The notes under the pieces: generated by a model | The model's database searches: none | Told to the model about the DNA's origin: nothing | Seen by the model: the letters and a program-made list of their open reading frames with translations, nothing else | In this document: positions 1-11,164 of the stretch, piece after piece | Numbering within the stretch: the stretch's first letter is position 1 | How the letters are laid out: the number at the start of each line of letters is the position of its first letter | Translations under genes and position numbers: made by a program | Source of the DNA: Hypsibius dujardini | Lineage: Eukaryota; Tardigrada; Eutardigrada; Parachela; Hypsibiidae | Length of the DNA: 53,791 bases | Assembly (NCBI GenBank): GCA_001579985.1 | Contig: LRSR01012755.1 | Coordinates: forward strand, 1-53,791 | Direction: 5' to 3'

Positions 1-329
1 CTGGAAGACGAGAGCAATGTGTCTTAATAATAATGGATTTTATTGTCACGGAACAGTTGCGCTGCTTTGATTGTGTCAGTGTGTCGTTTCTCTGTCCTCC
101 CCCACTGAGCGGGAACGATTTCTAATCCCTGCAGCGCGTCAATAGGTACGGAATTAAATTGCCATCCCGATTAAATAGTTTTTTATTTCATTGACAAGTG
201 TTTTTTTAGCCCAACCGACGACCATTCACTATAGAAAATTAATTCTGGACTGTAATTTATGTGCTCGTGCAGTACTGTATCATTTTTTCATTAGTCAGAA
301 CACGCGCAGGGCACTACTTAACATGCAGT
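1..329. other. Intergenic, no gene seen
   Basis: AT-rich sequence outside the left end of the large inverted duplication. I see no coding exon or convincing repeat in it. Confidence 0.5.
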
Positions 330-985
330 GCGGGATCTGCTGGGACAAGTGACAGTTCACATGCAGTTGGCCTGATTGGAAAATCCATATTTTGCAGTCG
401 GGAATATTAAAGTGCAGCTGGCTCCTCTTGCTCCCCTCCCTCTCTGCCCCTGCCCCTGCCCCTGCTCCCCCGAACTTTATTATGAGGACTTGTCGTCGCC
501 ATTTATTCGGCGCACGCTGAATGGAACAACAGCCGCGCGCCCTGGTACAGTTGAAAGTTCCCCCCTTTTTCATTGAGCGGAAGAGAGCGTTGCTGACCTC
601 AAGCTGGCTCCGAGGTCACTTTTGACGATTACGGCCTGGCGCATCATCAAGACCCAATAATGAGGTCGTGGCCTCTCTTTTCCATCCGCCCAACAATAAA
701 AGTGACATCCTTTCAAAAGTACGCCAGCTGTTTTCGGGGATCCAGACAAATGCCCAGTAGAATTGAAAAGGGGGAGAGAGAGGCGAACGACGAAGCTAGT
801 CAGAGGGGAGAGGATGAAATGAAAAAGATTATTGATACACGACGACCTCGAAGAAGCGGGCGGCCTTCCTTTCTTCACTGCGCGGGTGCACGGGCACTTC
901 ATGCATACGAATTTAGGATTAGGCGGGACCTGCAAGTTGACTTGACGTTAACATTTGCCCAGCAGAGGTCGATCTCCGACTTGTG
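330..985. promoter_or_regulatory. Mirrored conserved non-coding block downstream of NR2F copy 1
   Basis: This block lies about 220 bases beyond the stop codon of NR2F copy 1. It is repeated in inverse orientation at about 20890-21520, beyond the stop codon of copy 2. The two versions are nearly identical over hundreds of bases. Open frames on both strands are mirror copies of each other and look like chance frames. It contains TGACCT at 594-599 and AGGTCA at 613-618, an everted pair of nuclear-receptor half-sites with a 13-base spacer, and both are kept in the mirror copy. COUP-TF proteins bind AGGTCA repeats, so auto- or cross-regulation is possible; that is inference. A non-coding RNA or an unrecognised exon is not excluded. 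Confidence 0.6.
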
Positions 986-1202
986 ACCACGACAGCGTTC
1001 CTTATTAACTCTCTTATTCTGTTGGCTGGGAAGAGGTCGTGGGTGGATGACACGCCCAGCCAGTTCGGTTCTCTACAGCAATATAATTTGTCTACCATCG
1101 GAGTAATTTGATGAGTTTAATACTTGTACGGTGAAATTGCACCGAAAAAAAACAGGCAACCATAGAAGAGCCATAAATAAAAATGCGCGGATATTCTAAT
1201 CG

Positions 1203-3882
1203 CTACTGACATATGGGAAGAGCGGGGACGCTGGCGTAAGGCCATCCGTTAAAAGCGTTTCCGCCAAGGAAGATCTCGCGAAGTAAAGTTTCCGTCGTAG
1301 TCTTGGAATTAATTAAACGAGTGAAAAACATTTGTTCCAAAAAAGAGCCCGTGACGGTACGTAGACCGGGTAAGCGTAACAGTAGTCGTCCGAATCGACC
1401 AGGTTGGTTGGTGTACTGGGTCATGGTGTACTGTTCCAGCGCACATTGTGATTTCTCCTGGAGACTTTCGATGGTGGCGGGATCCACTAACAGTGGTGCG
1501 TCTGAAAGGAGAGAAAACTATTTCATTCCCATCCGGATTGGTGCAAAACGCAAGATCGATTGCGAAGTTTATTTTGTTTTGGATGATTCCTAGAGCGAGT
1601 TAGTACTGCGAGTGTGTCATATGCCGGGTGGTGAAGTGTTTTCCATAAGTCGGTTAACAAAGCCTACCCTGGGTGCCAATTACGTCAATGGTGTTTTTAT
1701 TACCATACCACCAGATGAGTCTCGAGAAGTCAACTATGGTCAGTTTGTGCGATCGATGTCGCGAACAGCATTCGGCCCTCATCACTGACTGGCACTTGGT
1801 AATCAGCGTGGGTCGAATGGGAAGATGCGCTTGGCCGACTTTATTCGCTCTCATCCGCCCTGATCCATAACCCTCCCATTCATGCACGGCAGAAGCCCCT
1901 TCCATATCGCAAATATAAAAATTGGAATTTTAAATTTAAAATTTGAGAGATCAATATGATTCTTCACTGAGGCGAAGGCTGTGCTCGTAATATTATTTGG
2001 AATAATGATAAAATCTTGATGATCTGGGACATAAGATTGAAGTTGCTACAACTAACATTACCCGGCCACAAGTCAAATCAATATTTTTCCGGTTACGTCC
2101 ATTTCTAAGCACGTCAGTAATTCTTCTACTCCATTAGCGTATATATTTTTTACAATTTAGTTTTAAATCGTCTTTAATTATCTGCCTGCTCGAGTCCGCC
2201 CGAGTAATCATTCGCGTGGACGTTTAATGTTTGCTATGCAATCGGAACATTAAAAGCGCAAATATTTACTCAGAGGACTCGTCTTTTAACGGACAAGCGC
2301 AATTTGATCACCTCGTGATCCTGAGGGAAGGATTATATTTATCGCTTTAACGAACTAACTCAACTCAATCCCCAGAGGCACTTACTAGTAAACTACATGT
2401 AAAAAACTACTAAAAAAACGTTTTTACAAAATCTAAGAAAACTCAGAAAACCCTCCTATGTTTCTACTTATCTAATTGAAATGGCAAAAAATAAAGGAAT
2501 TTACCTGAGGCGTAGAGAACAATCGCCTTGAGACAGCTAAATTCCGCGGCATCCAGGTGAAGCATCCGGATCTTCTCCACCCGGTCTTGGAAGCCGCGGA
2601 CGTTATTGCAGACCTCCTGCATTCGTTCGGATCCGGTGCTTCCATACGGCGTCGTCGGGTACAGGTTGATGGCTGCCAGGAACTGAGCGGGAATGGTGAG
2701 GGAAAACTGTGCCGCACCCAAGGTAAAGAGATCCATCCAACTGTTCTTGATCAAACACCACTGGTCGTTTGTGTTGAGCTCGTTGAAGTACGGTATGCCG
2801 CGGCACCATTCCACGGTGGAGATGAGCAGACGAAAGGCCAGATCGGAGGTGTCTCCGGAGGAGCCGCCGAGTCCATTTGTGGCTGCGTTGGTGTTGCTGC
2901 TGCTGAGATAGCTGCCGGCGGGGAAACAGTGTGCGTAACGCGGTTGGGAGTACGCTTCGGCGCGCATCAAGGCCGTGATGTAGCCGCCCACAAATGAGTG
3001 CCCTGCACCCATAAAGTCCCCATTGACGAAGGGATATTGACCGGCCAGCAGTGGTTGTGTTTGGATGCGGCCGCGTTGAACCGCTAGGGAACAAATTGAA
3101 ATATATAATATATATTTTCAAGTAATTTACAATAATAAAGTTAAAGATGTGAATCCCGCTCAAGAACGGGGCAATTGGTCTCACGAAAGCATTCATTAAA
3201 TCATTTTATTAAGGAATAAGGTATTATTTTATTTAGGAACTAAATATTATTTAATTTAGGAACTAAATATTGAACTATTTATAAATTAGTAAGTAAGCAA
3301 GGACGAAGTAATAATTAATTTTTAAACAATTGAGTTGATATGAAATTTATGACAACATTTTGCTGGTACCGTATTTAAGATTCATAGAAGCGTTACGGTT
3401 AGTTTGCGAAAACAGAAAGAAAACGATCGCTTACCTTCTCGACGCATCCCGAATTTGACACATTTTTTCAGCCGACAATACTGGCACTGATTGCGATGAT
3501 GCTGATCAACTGGGCAGTTCTTACTTCCGCGGCACTGATACGTCGAATTCTTCCTCACGCTCCGTTTGAAGAAAGACTTGCATCCCTCACAAGTATGCTG
3601 GCCGTAATGCTTGCCGCTGCTCTTATCCCCGCACACCACACATTCCATATTGGCCGCATTTGATTTATCCGCGTCGGAATCCGAATTATTAGGACTGCTG
3701 GAAGGGGCTGGAGTGTGGACATGGTTATTATTATTATTATTATTATTATTACTGATGTCCGTTGAAGAGTGCAGGAGATGCTCCGATTGATGCTGATTAG
3801 AATGCCGATGAAGAAGTAAAGACGAAGAATCTCCCTTCATGGAGTTATTCTGCATACTTGAAGGATCCCGCCACGCAGACAT
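1203..3882 (-). CDS. COUP-TF/seven-up nuclear receptor, copy 1 (NR2F), 441 aa
   Basis: A nuclear transcription factor of the NR2F (COUP-TF, Drosophila seven-up) family that binds AGGTCA repeats. Three exons: complement 3435-3882, 2505-3083 and 1203-1501, total 1326 nt, in frame throughout with both introns in phase 1. The start follows a mirrored upstream region and gives the same first residues as copy 2. The DNA-binding domain is at about aa 79-149: all eight zinc cysteines are present, the P-box is CEGCKS, and [15 protein letters not shown]-type second-finger spacing is kept ([13 protein letters not shown]). The splice inside GMRRE/AVQRGR fits the family. The ligand-binding domain covers about aa 185-440 and includes [12 protein letters not shown] and a C-terminal LLREIF helix. 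The N-terminal asparagine run is encoded by an ATT microsatellite near 3722-3752. Its ligand-domain loop has a Ser/Asn/Gly-rich insertion compared with copy 2. Its DNA-binding domain carries changes relative to copy 2 (KNST for [12 protein letters not shown] for RMKKCLKS). Family assignment is firm; the specific orthologue is not. Confidence 0.93.
1654..1910 (-). promoter_or_regulatory. Mirrored conserved segment in the last intron of NR2F copy 1
   Basis: This intronic stretch matches about 19525-19800 in the corresponding intron of copy 2, in inverse orientation. The shared part includes the sequence around the minus-strand frame that begins near 1905. The copies differ by insertions, for example an extra segment near 19665-19735 in copy 2. 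The match is in the same place relative to the splice acceptor in both genes. An intronic enhancer or a retained conversion tract both fit; no coding role is evident. Confidence 0.5.
1911..2504. other. Intron of NR2F copy 1, AT-rich
   Basis: This is the 5' part of the second intron of NR2F copy 1 (full intron 1502-2504). I see no nested gene or strong repeat here. Confidence 0.5.
3084..3434. other. First intron of NR2F copy 1
   Basis: Read on the minus strand, the intron has a GTAAGC donor at 3434 and a CCCTAG acceptor at 3084-3089. It is AT-rich. It contains a short direct repeat near 3225-3270 (elements of the form TATTT-aATTTAGGAACTAAATATT). Confidence 0.7.
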
Positions 3883-4480
3883 GATTATTATGCCGAGTCA
3901 AGAAACTATTTTAATTGGATGAAGAATAAATAAATGAGGCGCCACACGATAAGGCCGAAGTAAAATAATGAAATAAAAGGTCAAGTCAGTCGGAGAAAGA
4001 CGCAATGAAGTTAATCGATGATTAGGAAGGGAGGCAACCTCAGGGTGTGGAAGGTCCGTGAAGGTGACAGTTTGCCTCACTGAGAATGCCTTTTAAAATG
4101 ATGACCCGTGTTGGCTGCGTAGTAAAACGGCAAGCGAGGTCTTCTTTTGGGTCTTTTGATGTGCCACTTCCACCCTTAACTTTAACTAACCCTCGCGCTC
4201 ACCCGATCTGTTAGGTTCATAACCATAATCACGTACAGATATGCACACAACTCCATTCCCCTTTAAACTTTACAGCGAGATGTCACCGACGAGTCATGCC
4301 CTTTGTGGGCGGGATTAAGGCTTTTCATTGGCCCTTTCAGATTGCTGATCGATCCATATTTCTCTCTAAATTTATGTCTCTCGTCTGAGCCTCTCTTCTC
4401 GAGCTCGCCGTCTGACTTATGCAAACATGTGTGTACCATACACCCCAGATCTCTATCGCGATGCAAATATAAATCCGTTT
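3883..4480 (-). promoter_or_regulatory. Upstream region of NR2F copy 1, mirrored upstream of copy 2
   Basis: The 600 bases before the start codon are almost identical to the inverse complement of 15640-16232 before copy 2. An accidental 60-codon frame at 3898-4080 differs from its mirror at a single residue, which shows how close the two DNAs are. An AGGTCA half-site lies near 3978-3983 and is shared. The transcription start is not evident. This block is most likely 5' UTR and promoter, kept alike by selection or gene conversion. Similarity fades beyond about 4480. Confidence 0.65.
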
Positions 4481-5040
4481 AGTTACTCGTACTCGCAATG
4501 GCCACCGTAGTGTCTGCATCTACAGATGTATGAAAAAAGTAACTGCTGCAATCACAAACGTGTTTGTTTCACTAGGATGCCAAAGGACAGACATCGATTT
4601 TTTGGTATTGCTGACAGTAGCTTACTGTATGGAAAGAACACTCACCGTTTTTACAAGAGAAAGAAATGGATTTGGTTAAATACTAAGAATATATTCTTAC
4701 AATGTATATTATCGATGTCATGCTAGAAAAATAAGATATAATTACCAGTCAATTCAATTATTTGAAACGTAACTTTCTGTTTATCAGAGATCTCTACAAA
4801 CGTATCTGTTTATTTTAAAAAACGAGTTACATTGCTGTAAATTTCTAAATACTATCGAAGCTACTCCAAAATTCCCATCTGATGTTGCCTTATTACCATA
4901 AAGTATGACCTGTTTGTACATTTTCAATTTTCTCAGGATTACGAAAACACTTATAAATTGGTTGAAAGTTGGATATTTTATTGGCTCTCGCATTACCTGT
5001 TCAAGTCCGTTGTTGAAAGGGATAACACGCCCCAAGCACG
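4481..5040. other. Non-coding, weakly or not mirrored
   Basis: This stretch lies between two strongly mirrored blocks. Its counterpart (about 15063-15640) has clearly different sequence and length. No gene is seen. Confidence 0.5.
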
Positions 5041-5545
5041 CACCGGGGTCAGGAAAACAGCAACGAAGTGAGTGAGTGAGAAAGAGGGAACGGTTGACCT
5101 CTTCCGAGCTTGATGACTTTTACAGCAGCCCACTAACTTAACCTTTCTAGCCCCGCGTTTCAAGAGACAGCCACTGAGACGAGAGTTCCTACGTACGCAC
5201 TGCTGGTACTCTAACTAAAAATGGTCAACATCAAGAATTTAGGGTCAACAGCAGATGATCAAGTGTCTTGCCTCCAACACATGTTCTGGTCTAGGAAAGA
5301 GCAGGGAACAGAGGACGGTCAAGGAAAGAGAGAGAGAGAGGGAGGGGGACGGGGGAGGGGGACGGGAGCACATTTAAAATGCATGTTGAGATTTGCAAAT
5401 GGGAAACCTTTTTGACTGTGCTGTTCCGGGTCATGCGCCTTCGCGCATAAATAACTGTGAGAACCGAAATGGAACATTCCGAACTTCCCTCTCCCCATTA
5501 GAAGTCCAACGTCAACGCATCCATAATTAATGGGATTACCAATCT
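5041..5545. promoter_or_regulatory. Mirrored conserved non-coding block, left copy
   Basis: This 500-base block lies 1.2-1.7 kb upstream of the start of NR2F copy 1. It is repeated nearly exactly, inverted, at 14567-15062. A GA-rich run near 5326-5365 pairs with a CT-rich run near 14744-14775 and is the main length difference. The match stops sharply near 5545 and 14567. The frames inside are short and do not look like protein. A distal promoter or enhancer, or an upstream non-coding exon, is the likely role. Confidence 0.6.
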
Positions 5546-6039
5546 GCTGAGATCCCCAACGTTTTTTACATCCTGTTTGCGGTAGAATTGTTTCCAAAAG
5601 TGTTTGCGAAATTAAATGTCAATTATGCTACACAAAAATTCTATATACATGTATTATTAATTGACAAATCTAATTCATATATCAAAGTATTAGTGCTGCG
5701 TACCTTAAAACTCAAACAAATCCTCTGTGACACCCCTGCATTAATAACCGCGCTTTACTCGTCTTAGTCCGGCACCATCACTCAGCTTTTTGATTATTTT
5801 TGCAGAGAACCACGCCCAGGATTGAGAGTTGGCTAACCAAATAAGCAGCAGCAACTCAGCTTTGGAGCATTATTATTTTTAACCAAAAGCATAAAATTAT
5901 GTACCGCAAATTATGTCAGACGGATTAGTTGAATCAAGCGATCCCTTGGTTGAATGTGAACAGCAATTGTCTCGCTTGATCTTCAAAGATAACAGTGACA
6001 GCAAAGCACGCGCCCTCAGGAAGGGGTGAAGGAACAAGT

Positions 6040-6330
6040 CAAACGATGGGAACTCTTCTACCGCACCTTAAAAGGCATCAGTAGGGGATCTCGTAACCTT
6101 CCTTTCACAGCATTATCCTTTAAACTTTCGCTGACGTCTCTAATGGTTTGCAACGTGGAAGATGAATTCATTCTGGGCGCTTGTTCCGTTGCTCACCTTC
6201 CTAACCTTCTTTAAAATGGAATTGCTCGTTATCTCTGACCATCTTCCCCCTGCATCCTCTTTCACAGCATTGTGATCGAGCGGGTGAAAATTGAAGAGTG
6301 GGAGGAGGCTCGTCTTCACCGCCAGAATAA
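6040..6330. promoter_or_regulatory. Mirrored conserved block deep in the spacer, left copy
   Basis: Two sub-blocks (about 6048-6115 and 6180-6325) match the inverse complement of about 12900-12968 and 12680-12835. The shared cores include GTACCGCACCTTAAAAG and CTTTAAAA-GGAATTGCTCGTTAT-like stretches. Identity is lower than in the proximal blocks, and short insertions separate the cores. This is the pattern expected of an old duplicated enhancer. No coding frame is shared. Confidence 0.5.
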
Positions 6331-9300
6331 TCAAAGAATATAATATGCAGGTCTTAAGGTGTTCAATCACGACGTCCGTCCATTCTTCTGGCATTTAGAA
6401 AGGGGTGAGAAAGATATGCCACTCTGCGTCCATATAATTAGAGAGTCCCTCACTCGTTTACCTCTCAATTGCACTTTAAGACCGATTGCGGCTCACTGTC
6501 TGTGCGCTGCTGCTGCTCTCCTCACTAGAGACAAGCGCATCTCATCGGCCTGCGGTCAATTCAAATTTTAAAATCCCGCAACTTCAGAAGGCTCTTTGTT
6601 CTCGTTGCCGCACCCAGCCAAATCGCATGGATAATTTCGAAATCGGATACACACAGGCAAGGCAAGGGATAGCGACGGCTTCTCTCGTGATCGATTTGTC
6701 TGACCGTTGGTCGACTGTCGCACTGCTTATCACAAATCTCGCAATCAGGCAGAGCGCATTGGGAAAGAAGGATGAGTAATTTCTAGATGTGCTCCCAGAT
6801 TCTCAGACTAACATCCCTTCAACACTATCTCTTCACAACTAGCTGTAATATTATTAGAAAAATTATTTTACGATGCCAATAATACTATAGTACATAAATA
6901 ATACAATAATACACGATCAATAATAATTTTTTTTTCTAAACTGCGTGTTATTCCCACAGTAATAATTAAAGTTGAAATTGAAAGTAAATTTTTGGAAACG
7001 TTTTCTAAAAATTTTAAAAGCCAAAAATATTTATTTTAATTTGTAAAAGTAGATTGAAAAATTCGACCGCTGATTTGGCAGTAAAAACTTCAATCTTTAA
7101 ATCCTTCAAATGTTTTTCAAGGCAAAAAATCCCGTGTCTTTTAGAAACTTTCTCGCGCTGAATTTGAAGGAGAACAGGTAGATGAAGGAGTTGCATTCCG
7201 GTCTGCTACGCGGTATGCTGTGTATTCTAACTGTATCACATTTCCCGGGAGCAGACAATAATTCATTCGCGCGCGCAAGTGTAGCGGAACAAGTGGAGCC
7301 ATTGTCTATTTGAATGAAGTATTAATTGCACGACACAGATCAATTAGCAGCCACTTGACGGCCGCGGCCAGGGCGGGAAGCAGTTACAGTGCACCATTCA
7401 AGGCAAACGAGCAGCTCCATTCCGCATTCCATCGCGGGCGTTGATCGAAATCGAAACTAAATTCATAGACCATTATTAATAAAAACGAAAAGCAGAAAGA
7501 TCATGTGCAATTTAATTAGCTGATTATTTTTTCTTGATGGTGAGTAATTCCAACTGCAACGATATATCTCGTATATTAAATTTTGCTTAAATCTCCTGTT
7601 AAATTTTGCATGAACTTGAGTGGAAATATCAGAAAATGAGTCTATTAATATTGGCCGACATTTTTTACTACAGAAACCGTTGGGTGTAGGACCTCAAAAT
7701 GGGTGAACTCTGGTGTAGATGTGTACGAGATTGACGAGAAATGCTAACCAATCCGACAACCGTATTCACCTATAGCTAAACAGGCAAAGACTAAGACTAA
7801 ATACACATTACGATTCTATATGCAGATGCTCCGATGGACTACGCAATCAATGGAAAATTCAAATGAGATCTGCTTGACAGGGAGGCCAATTCTTTGTATG
7901 GGCTGAAGCGTGTCATGAAATTAGTGTGGTCTGAAATTCCTCTAGATTTTATTCGAAAATCGTTCCTATCCTGGCCAAAACGTGTTGAACTGATGATCAA
8001 ACGTGGGGTCTTCAGGTTGAAAATGAGTTGAATAGGGAAAAAATTTAAAGTAAAAAAAACGGGTTGGAATAAAGTGGTCGTGTAAAGTGGTAAGACCCTT
8101 GTATATACGGATAGTAAATTAATTACTCAAAATTTGCTTATGCAAGTGATTCCTCACAAGGGCCTAAATATTAAAAATAGTATGGCCAAAAGGTTTCAGC
8201 AAGAAGATAAGCAGGTTTCATGCCGCGGAAAGTTGAATATTTCAACGGGGTTTCCAGTCGTTTTTCTTCATTTATCTGGTACGTTGGCATTAGAAATCAA
8301 TCCGACGTTATGGGTCGTTATGTTCAGCATACATTGTTGATGCCTCTACAAAAAGACAATAGGGCAGGTTCACTCGTGTCCTGTTTTGTCTTATCTGCAT
8401 TGAATTACCACGTGAACTGTCTGTTGGAGGAGATTCGGACAGTGCGACATATTATTTATCGCTTGCGCACTGTTGGAATCCGTGTGATGGGGATGCCGTG
8501 GTGCTAAGGGATTTGCCAGCGGGGATTGGAACGTCGGCACACGCTGTGTGTTTTATGCGATATCGCAAAGAGAATCAACTAAAGTCCTCTCAAGACATGG
8601 ACTCCGACTGCGCCAGCCGGCACGTTATAACATCATTAGGGAGTTCATTACCTTGATTACGGCCACTAATGGCTGACATCGTTATATTCCCTTTCGACTC
8701 CTGGCGTTGATATCTAGCCGGCAAAAGAATAGTACAACTGCATCGGTCAATGAAACCGAAGATTCCCGTTGTAGAACAATATTCGTGAGGGTCTTGCTTG
8801 GAACTCTTGCCTGGAACTCTTGTCTGGAATGCTTTCCTTCAGGTTTTGATTTCAAATTTGCAGCCAATCCAAAGTTCCTGATTTCAAAAAATCTGAGCGC
8901 ATTTTGAAAATTTAATAAAAGTGTTGTTTTTTTTTTAAATTCGGATGACTTAAACTTATTACTATATTTCAAAATAAATTAAAAGTGTGGACAAAACAAT
9001 TTTACTGATATTGGTATTACTCAAATTGTATAGCGCGGTTAATTTATGAAACGCTGCGAATTATGCCATTTCGAATTAATTGCTGCGCAAAGGTTCATGT
9101 TTAAAATAAATAAAAAATGTTTAAAAATAAAAATGCGGTAAACGCAATGCCACGGGTGGAAACTTTAGATGCTGTTGTGTGGCCATTGTTGGGCTCAGCG
9201 TGCGCTCCCGTGTGACCTGCGTGGCCTCATCGTCTCCAGGTAAAAGGGGGGGGGGAAGACGACGGGAAAAGATTACGCTAATTGTCCTTTTGAATGCGCG

Positions 9301-10144
9301 CCTGAGATAATCTTGTCTTTCACGTCTTTTCATTCATTCATTTGAGCGACCTGCATGGGGATCATACCGTCTGCATACGGGCCTTCCTTGGTGCCGGTAC
9401 ATTATATGATTACTGCTACTGTAGCAGGAACGCCGTCGACAGACAACGGTGAAGAAAAGATTGATTTGCTCAGCGGTCAAGTTGCAAAATCTGCGATAAT
9501 AATAAAGAGACTGAAGAGCGCATTCAACTGTTCGGTGAAGCGCGAAAGGTCTTATGGGTTGTGTAGAAGGATGCGCCTCTCATGCTTAGATATGGCGGTC
9601 TATGGCCTCCGCGGTAGCGGGAGGCTGTGTGGGTTCACCTTCGTCAGCCGTCTTGACGCCGCAAATGAGGCAGCTTTTTTCAATTGTCTCATCACAACCA
9701 CACTCTCTCTCTCTCACCCTCACCCTCTCTCTCACCCTCTCTCTCTCTCAACACGGCCGATACTAATATCATAATCCGCACCGGGTGAGCAAGAGGGTAC
9801 AATTTGTGCGGGCGGTGGGTGGGTGAGGGTGAATGGTAACACCAATGTGTATTACTCCTAGCTTGAACTGATGCTCCGTTGCAGTCGACTGCGTTTCCGG
9901 CAGTTTGCGCAGAAACAATGGTCAGGTGAGCGGGAGATAATACGGTTGTAAATAACTTCATTAAAAACGGGGAATAACTAGATCTTTTAAAACGCATCGC
10001 TTTTGAAGGGTTCACATTTCCCGTAGATGAATTTTTAATTTTTATTAATGTTTAAAAAAAATACTTATTGACGTACAAAATATATCCTGGATAAAGTAAC
10101 ATGTAATTTTAGTCTTTTTGAGAAGATGAAAATTATTATTCTAA

Positions 10145-10165
10145 ATGCATTTAGTAATGCGGTTG

Positions 10166-10200
<35 letters not shown>
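10145..10200. repeat. ATT trinucleotide microsatellite
   Basis: About twelve uninterrupted ATT units near 10165-10200 in the non-coding spacer. Confidence 0.9.
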
Positions 10201-10599
10201 ATGTAGGCTACTTGGCGGCTTCGTTGGCGGCGGCATCCACCACACCAGACAGACAGACATGTGGACGACTCATGTTAGGAGTGATTTTAAAATTCATGCT
10301 TACTTCTCAGCCGGATCGATTTACCTCTCTCGGCAGCATCAACTACTACAACTATCGCTTCTGTGTGTAGAGTAGGGGGAGCGCGGGTTCCTCTTTCCGA
10401 CCGCGCTGAACAGACGCGGATATGTCAGCACGATAAGCGAACAACCGCGCCACTTCACTCTCACAGGACGGGCTTCCTCATCTCCCATCTCGCCTTACAC
10501 TCACCGTAAACTTTGTGCTTTGTAAGAAGACGCGGATCTGAATTTGGCGGCGGCTTATTATTATTTCAACGACGCCAGCCAGAGCCCCACGAAACTGTG

Positions 10600-10712
10600 T
10601 CACGGGCTCACTGTGTGTCTCTCTGTCTCTCTGTGTCTGTCTGTCTGTCTGTCTGTGTGTGTCTGTGTGTGTCTGTGTGTGTCTGTGTGTGTCTGTGTGT
10701 GTGTGTGTGATG
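10600..10712. repeat. CT/GT-rich simple repeat (TGTC and TG units)
   Basis: A run moving from TCTC through CTGT to TGTGTGTC and TG units. No gene overlaps it. Confidence 0.9.
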
Positions 10713-11024
10713 TGTAGTAGCCGAATCTCTCCGGCCGTCGCCGCTCTGGAGGTATCACTTTACAACACTCATGTCAACTCAGGGCGACTGATAATTTGTT
10801 GAATCTCTCTCCCCGGCATGACAAGCGCTTGTTTGTTTGTCATTCTAAAGCGAGTCGTCGTCTCTAATTAAAGAAATGCCCCAGTGTCCTGCATCGGGTC
10901 TCTTCAAGTCAAAGGCCAACTTGACCGTCGTCACTGATCTAGTATACACACTGATCTCAACGATGTACGTGTCACTGTGTGATACCTAAAGACATCCCAT
11001 ATTTTGCGGAGATTCTGCTACGTA

Positions 11025-11164
11025 ATGTATTTTCGCATTAGACAGGGACAGCGTACGAGCTGTGGAACGTTTAATCGGCCACGCGGCGCTTGTGCTGTGT
11101 GTGCACACAGCCGTGCACACGTTCGACTCCAGTACGACTGTCCCTGTCTAACGCGAAAATTCAG
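11025..11164. mobile_element. Palindromic MITE, TA-flanked, family with ends TGTATTTTCGCGTTAGAC
   Basis: Both ends carry inverted copies of TGTATTTTCGC-TTAGACAGGGACAG, flanked by TA at 11023-11024 and 11165-11166. The whole element folds back on itself with only a small loop and has no coding capacity. A closely related element lies at 49267-49412 and a half element at about 46658-46740. TA flanks and this structure fit a non-autonomous element of the Tc1/mariner/pogo group. The superfamily is inferred; no transposase is present. Confidence 0.8.

Noticed and set aside
295-986. Frames of 92-121 codons on both strands near the left end
   Set aside because: The mirror copies on the right differ by frame-breaking changes and give no coherent protein. 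The conservation is at the DNA level over both strands, so I treat the block as non-coding.
3898-4080. A 60-codon frame conserved with 16035-16217 at one residue difference
   Set aside because: The conservation extends evenly over the surrounding upstream DNA. The frame has no family resemblance and is best seen as a by-product of near-identical promoter/5' UTR DNA.
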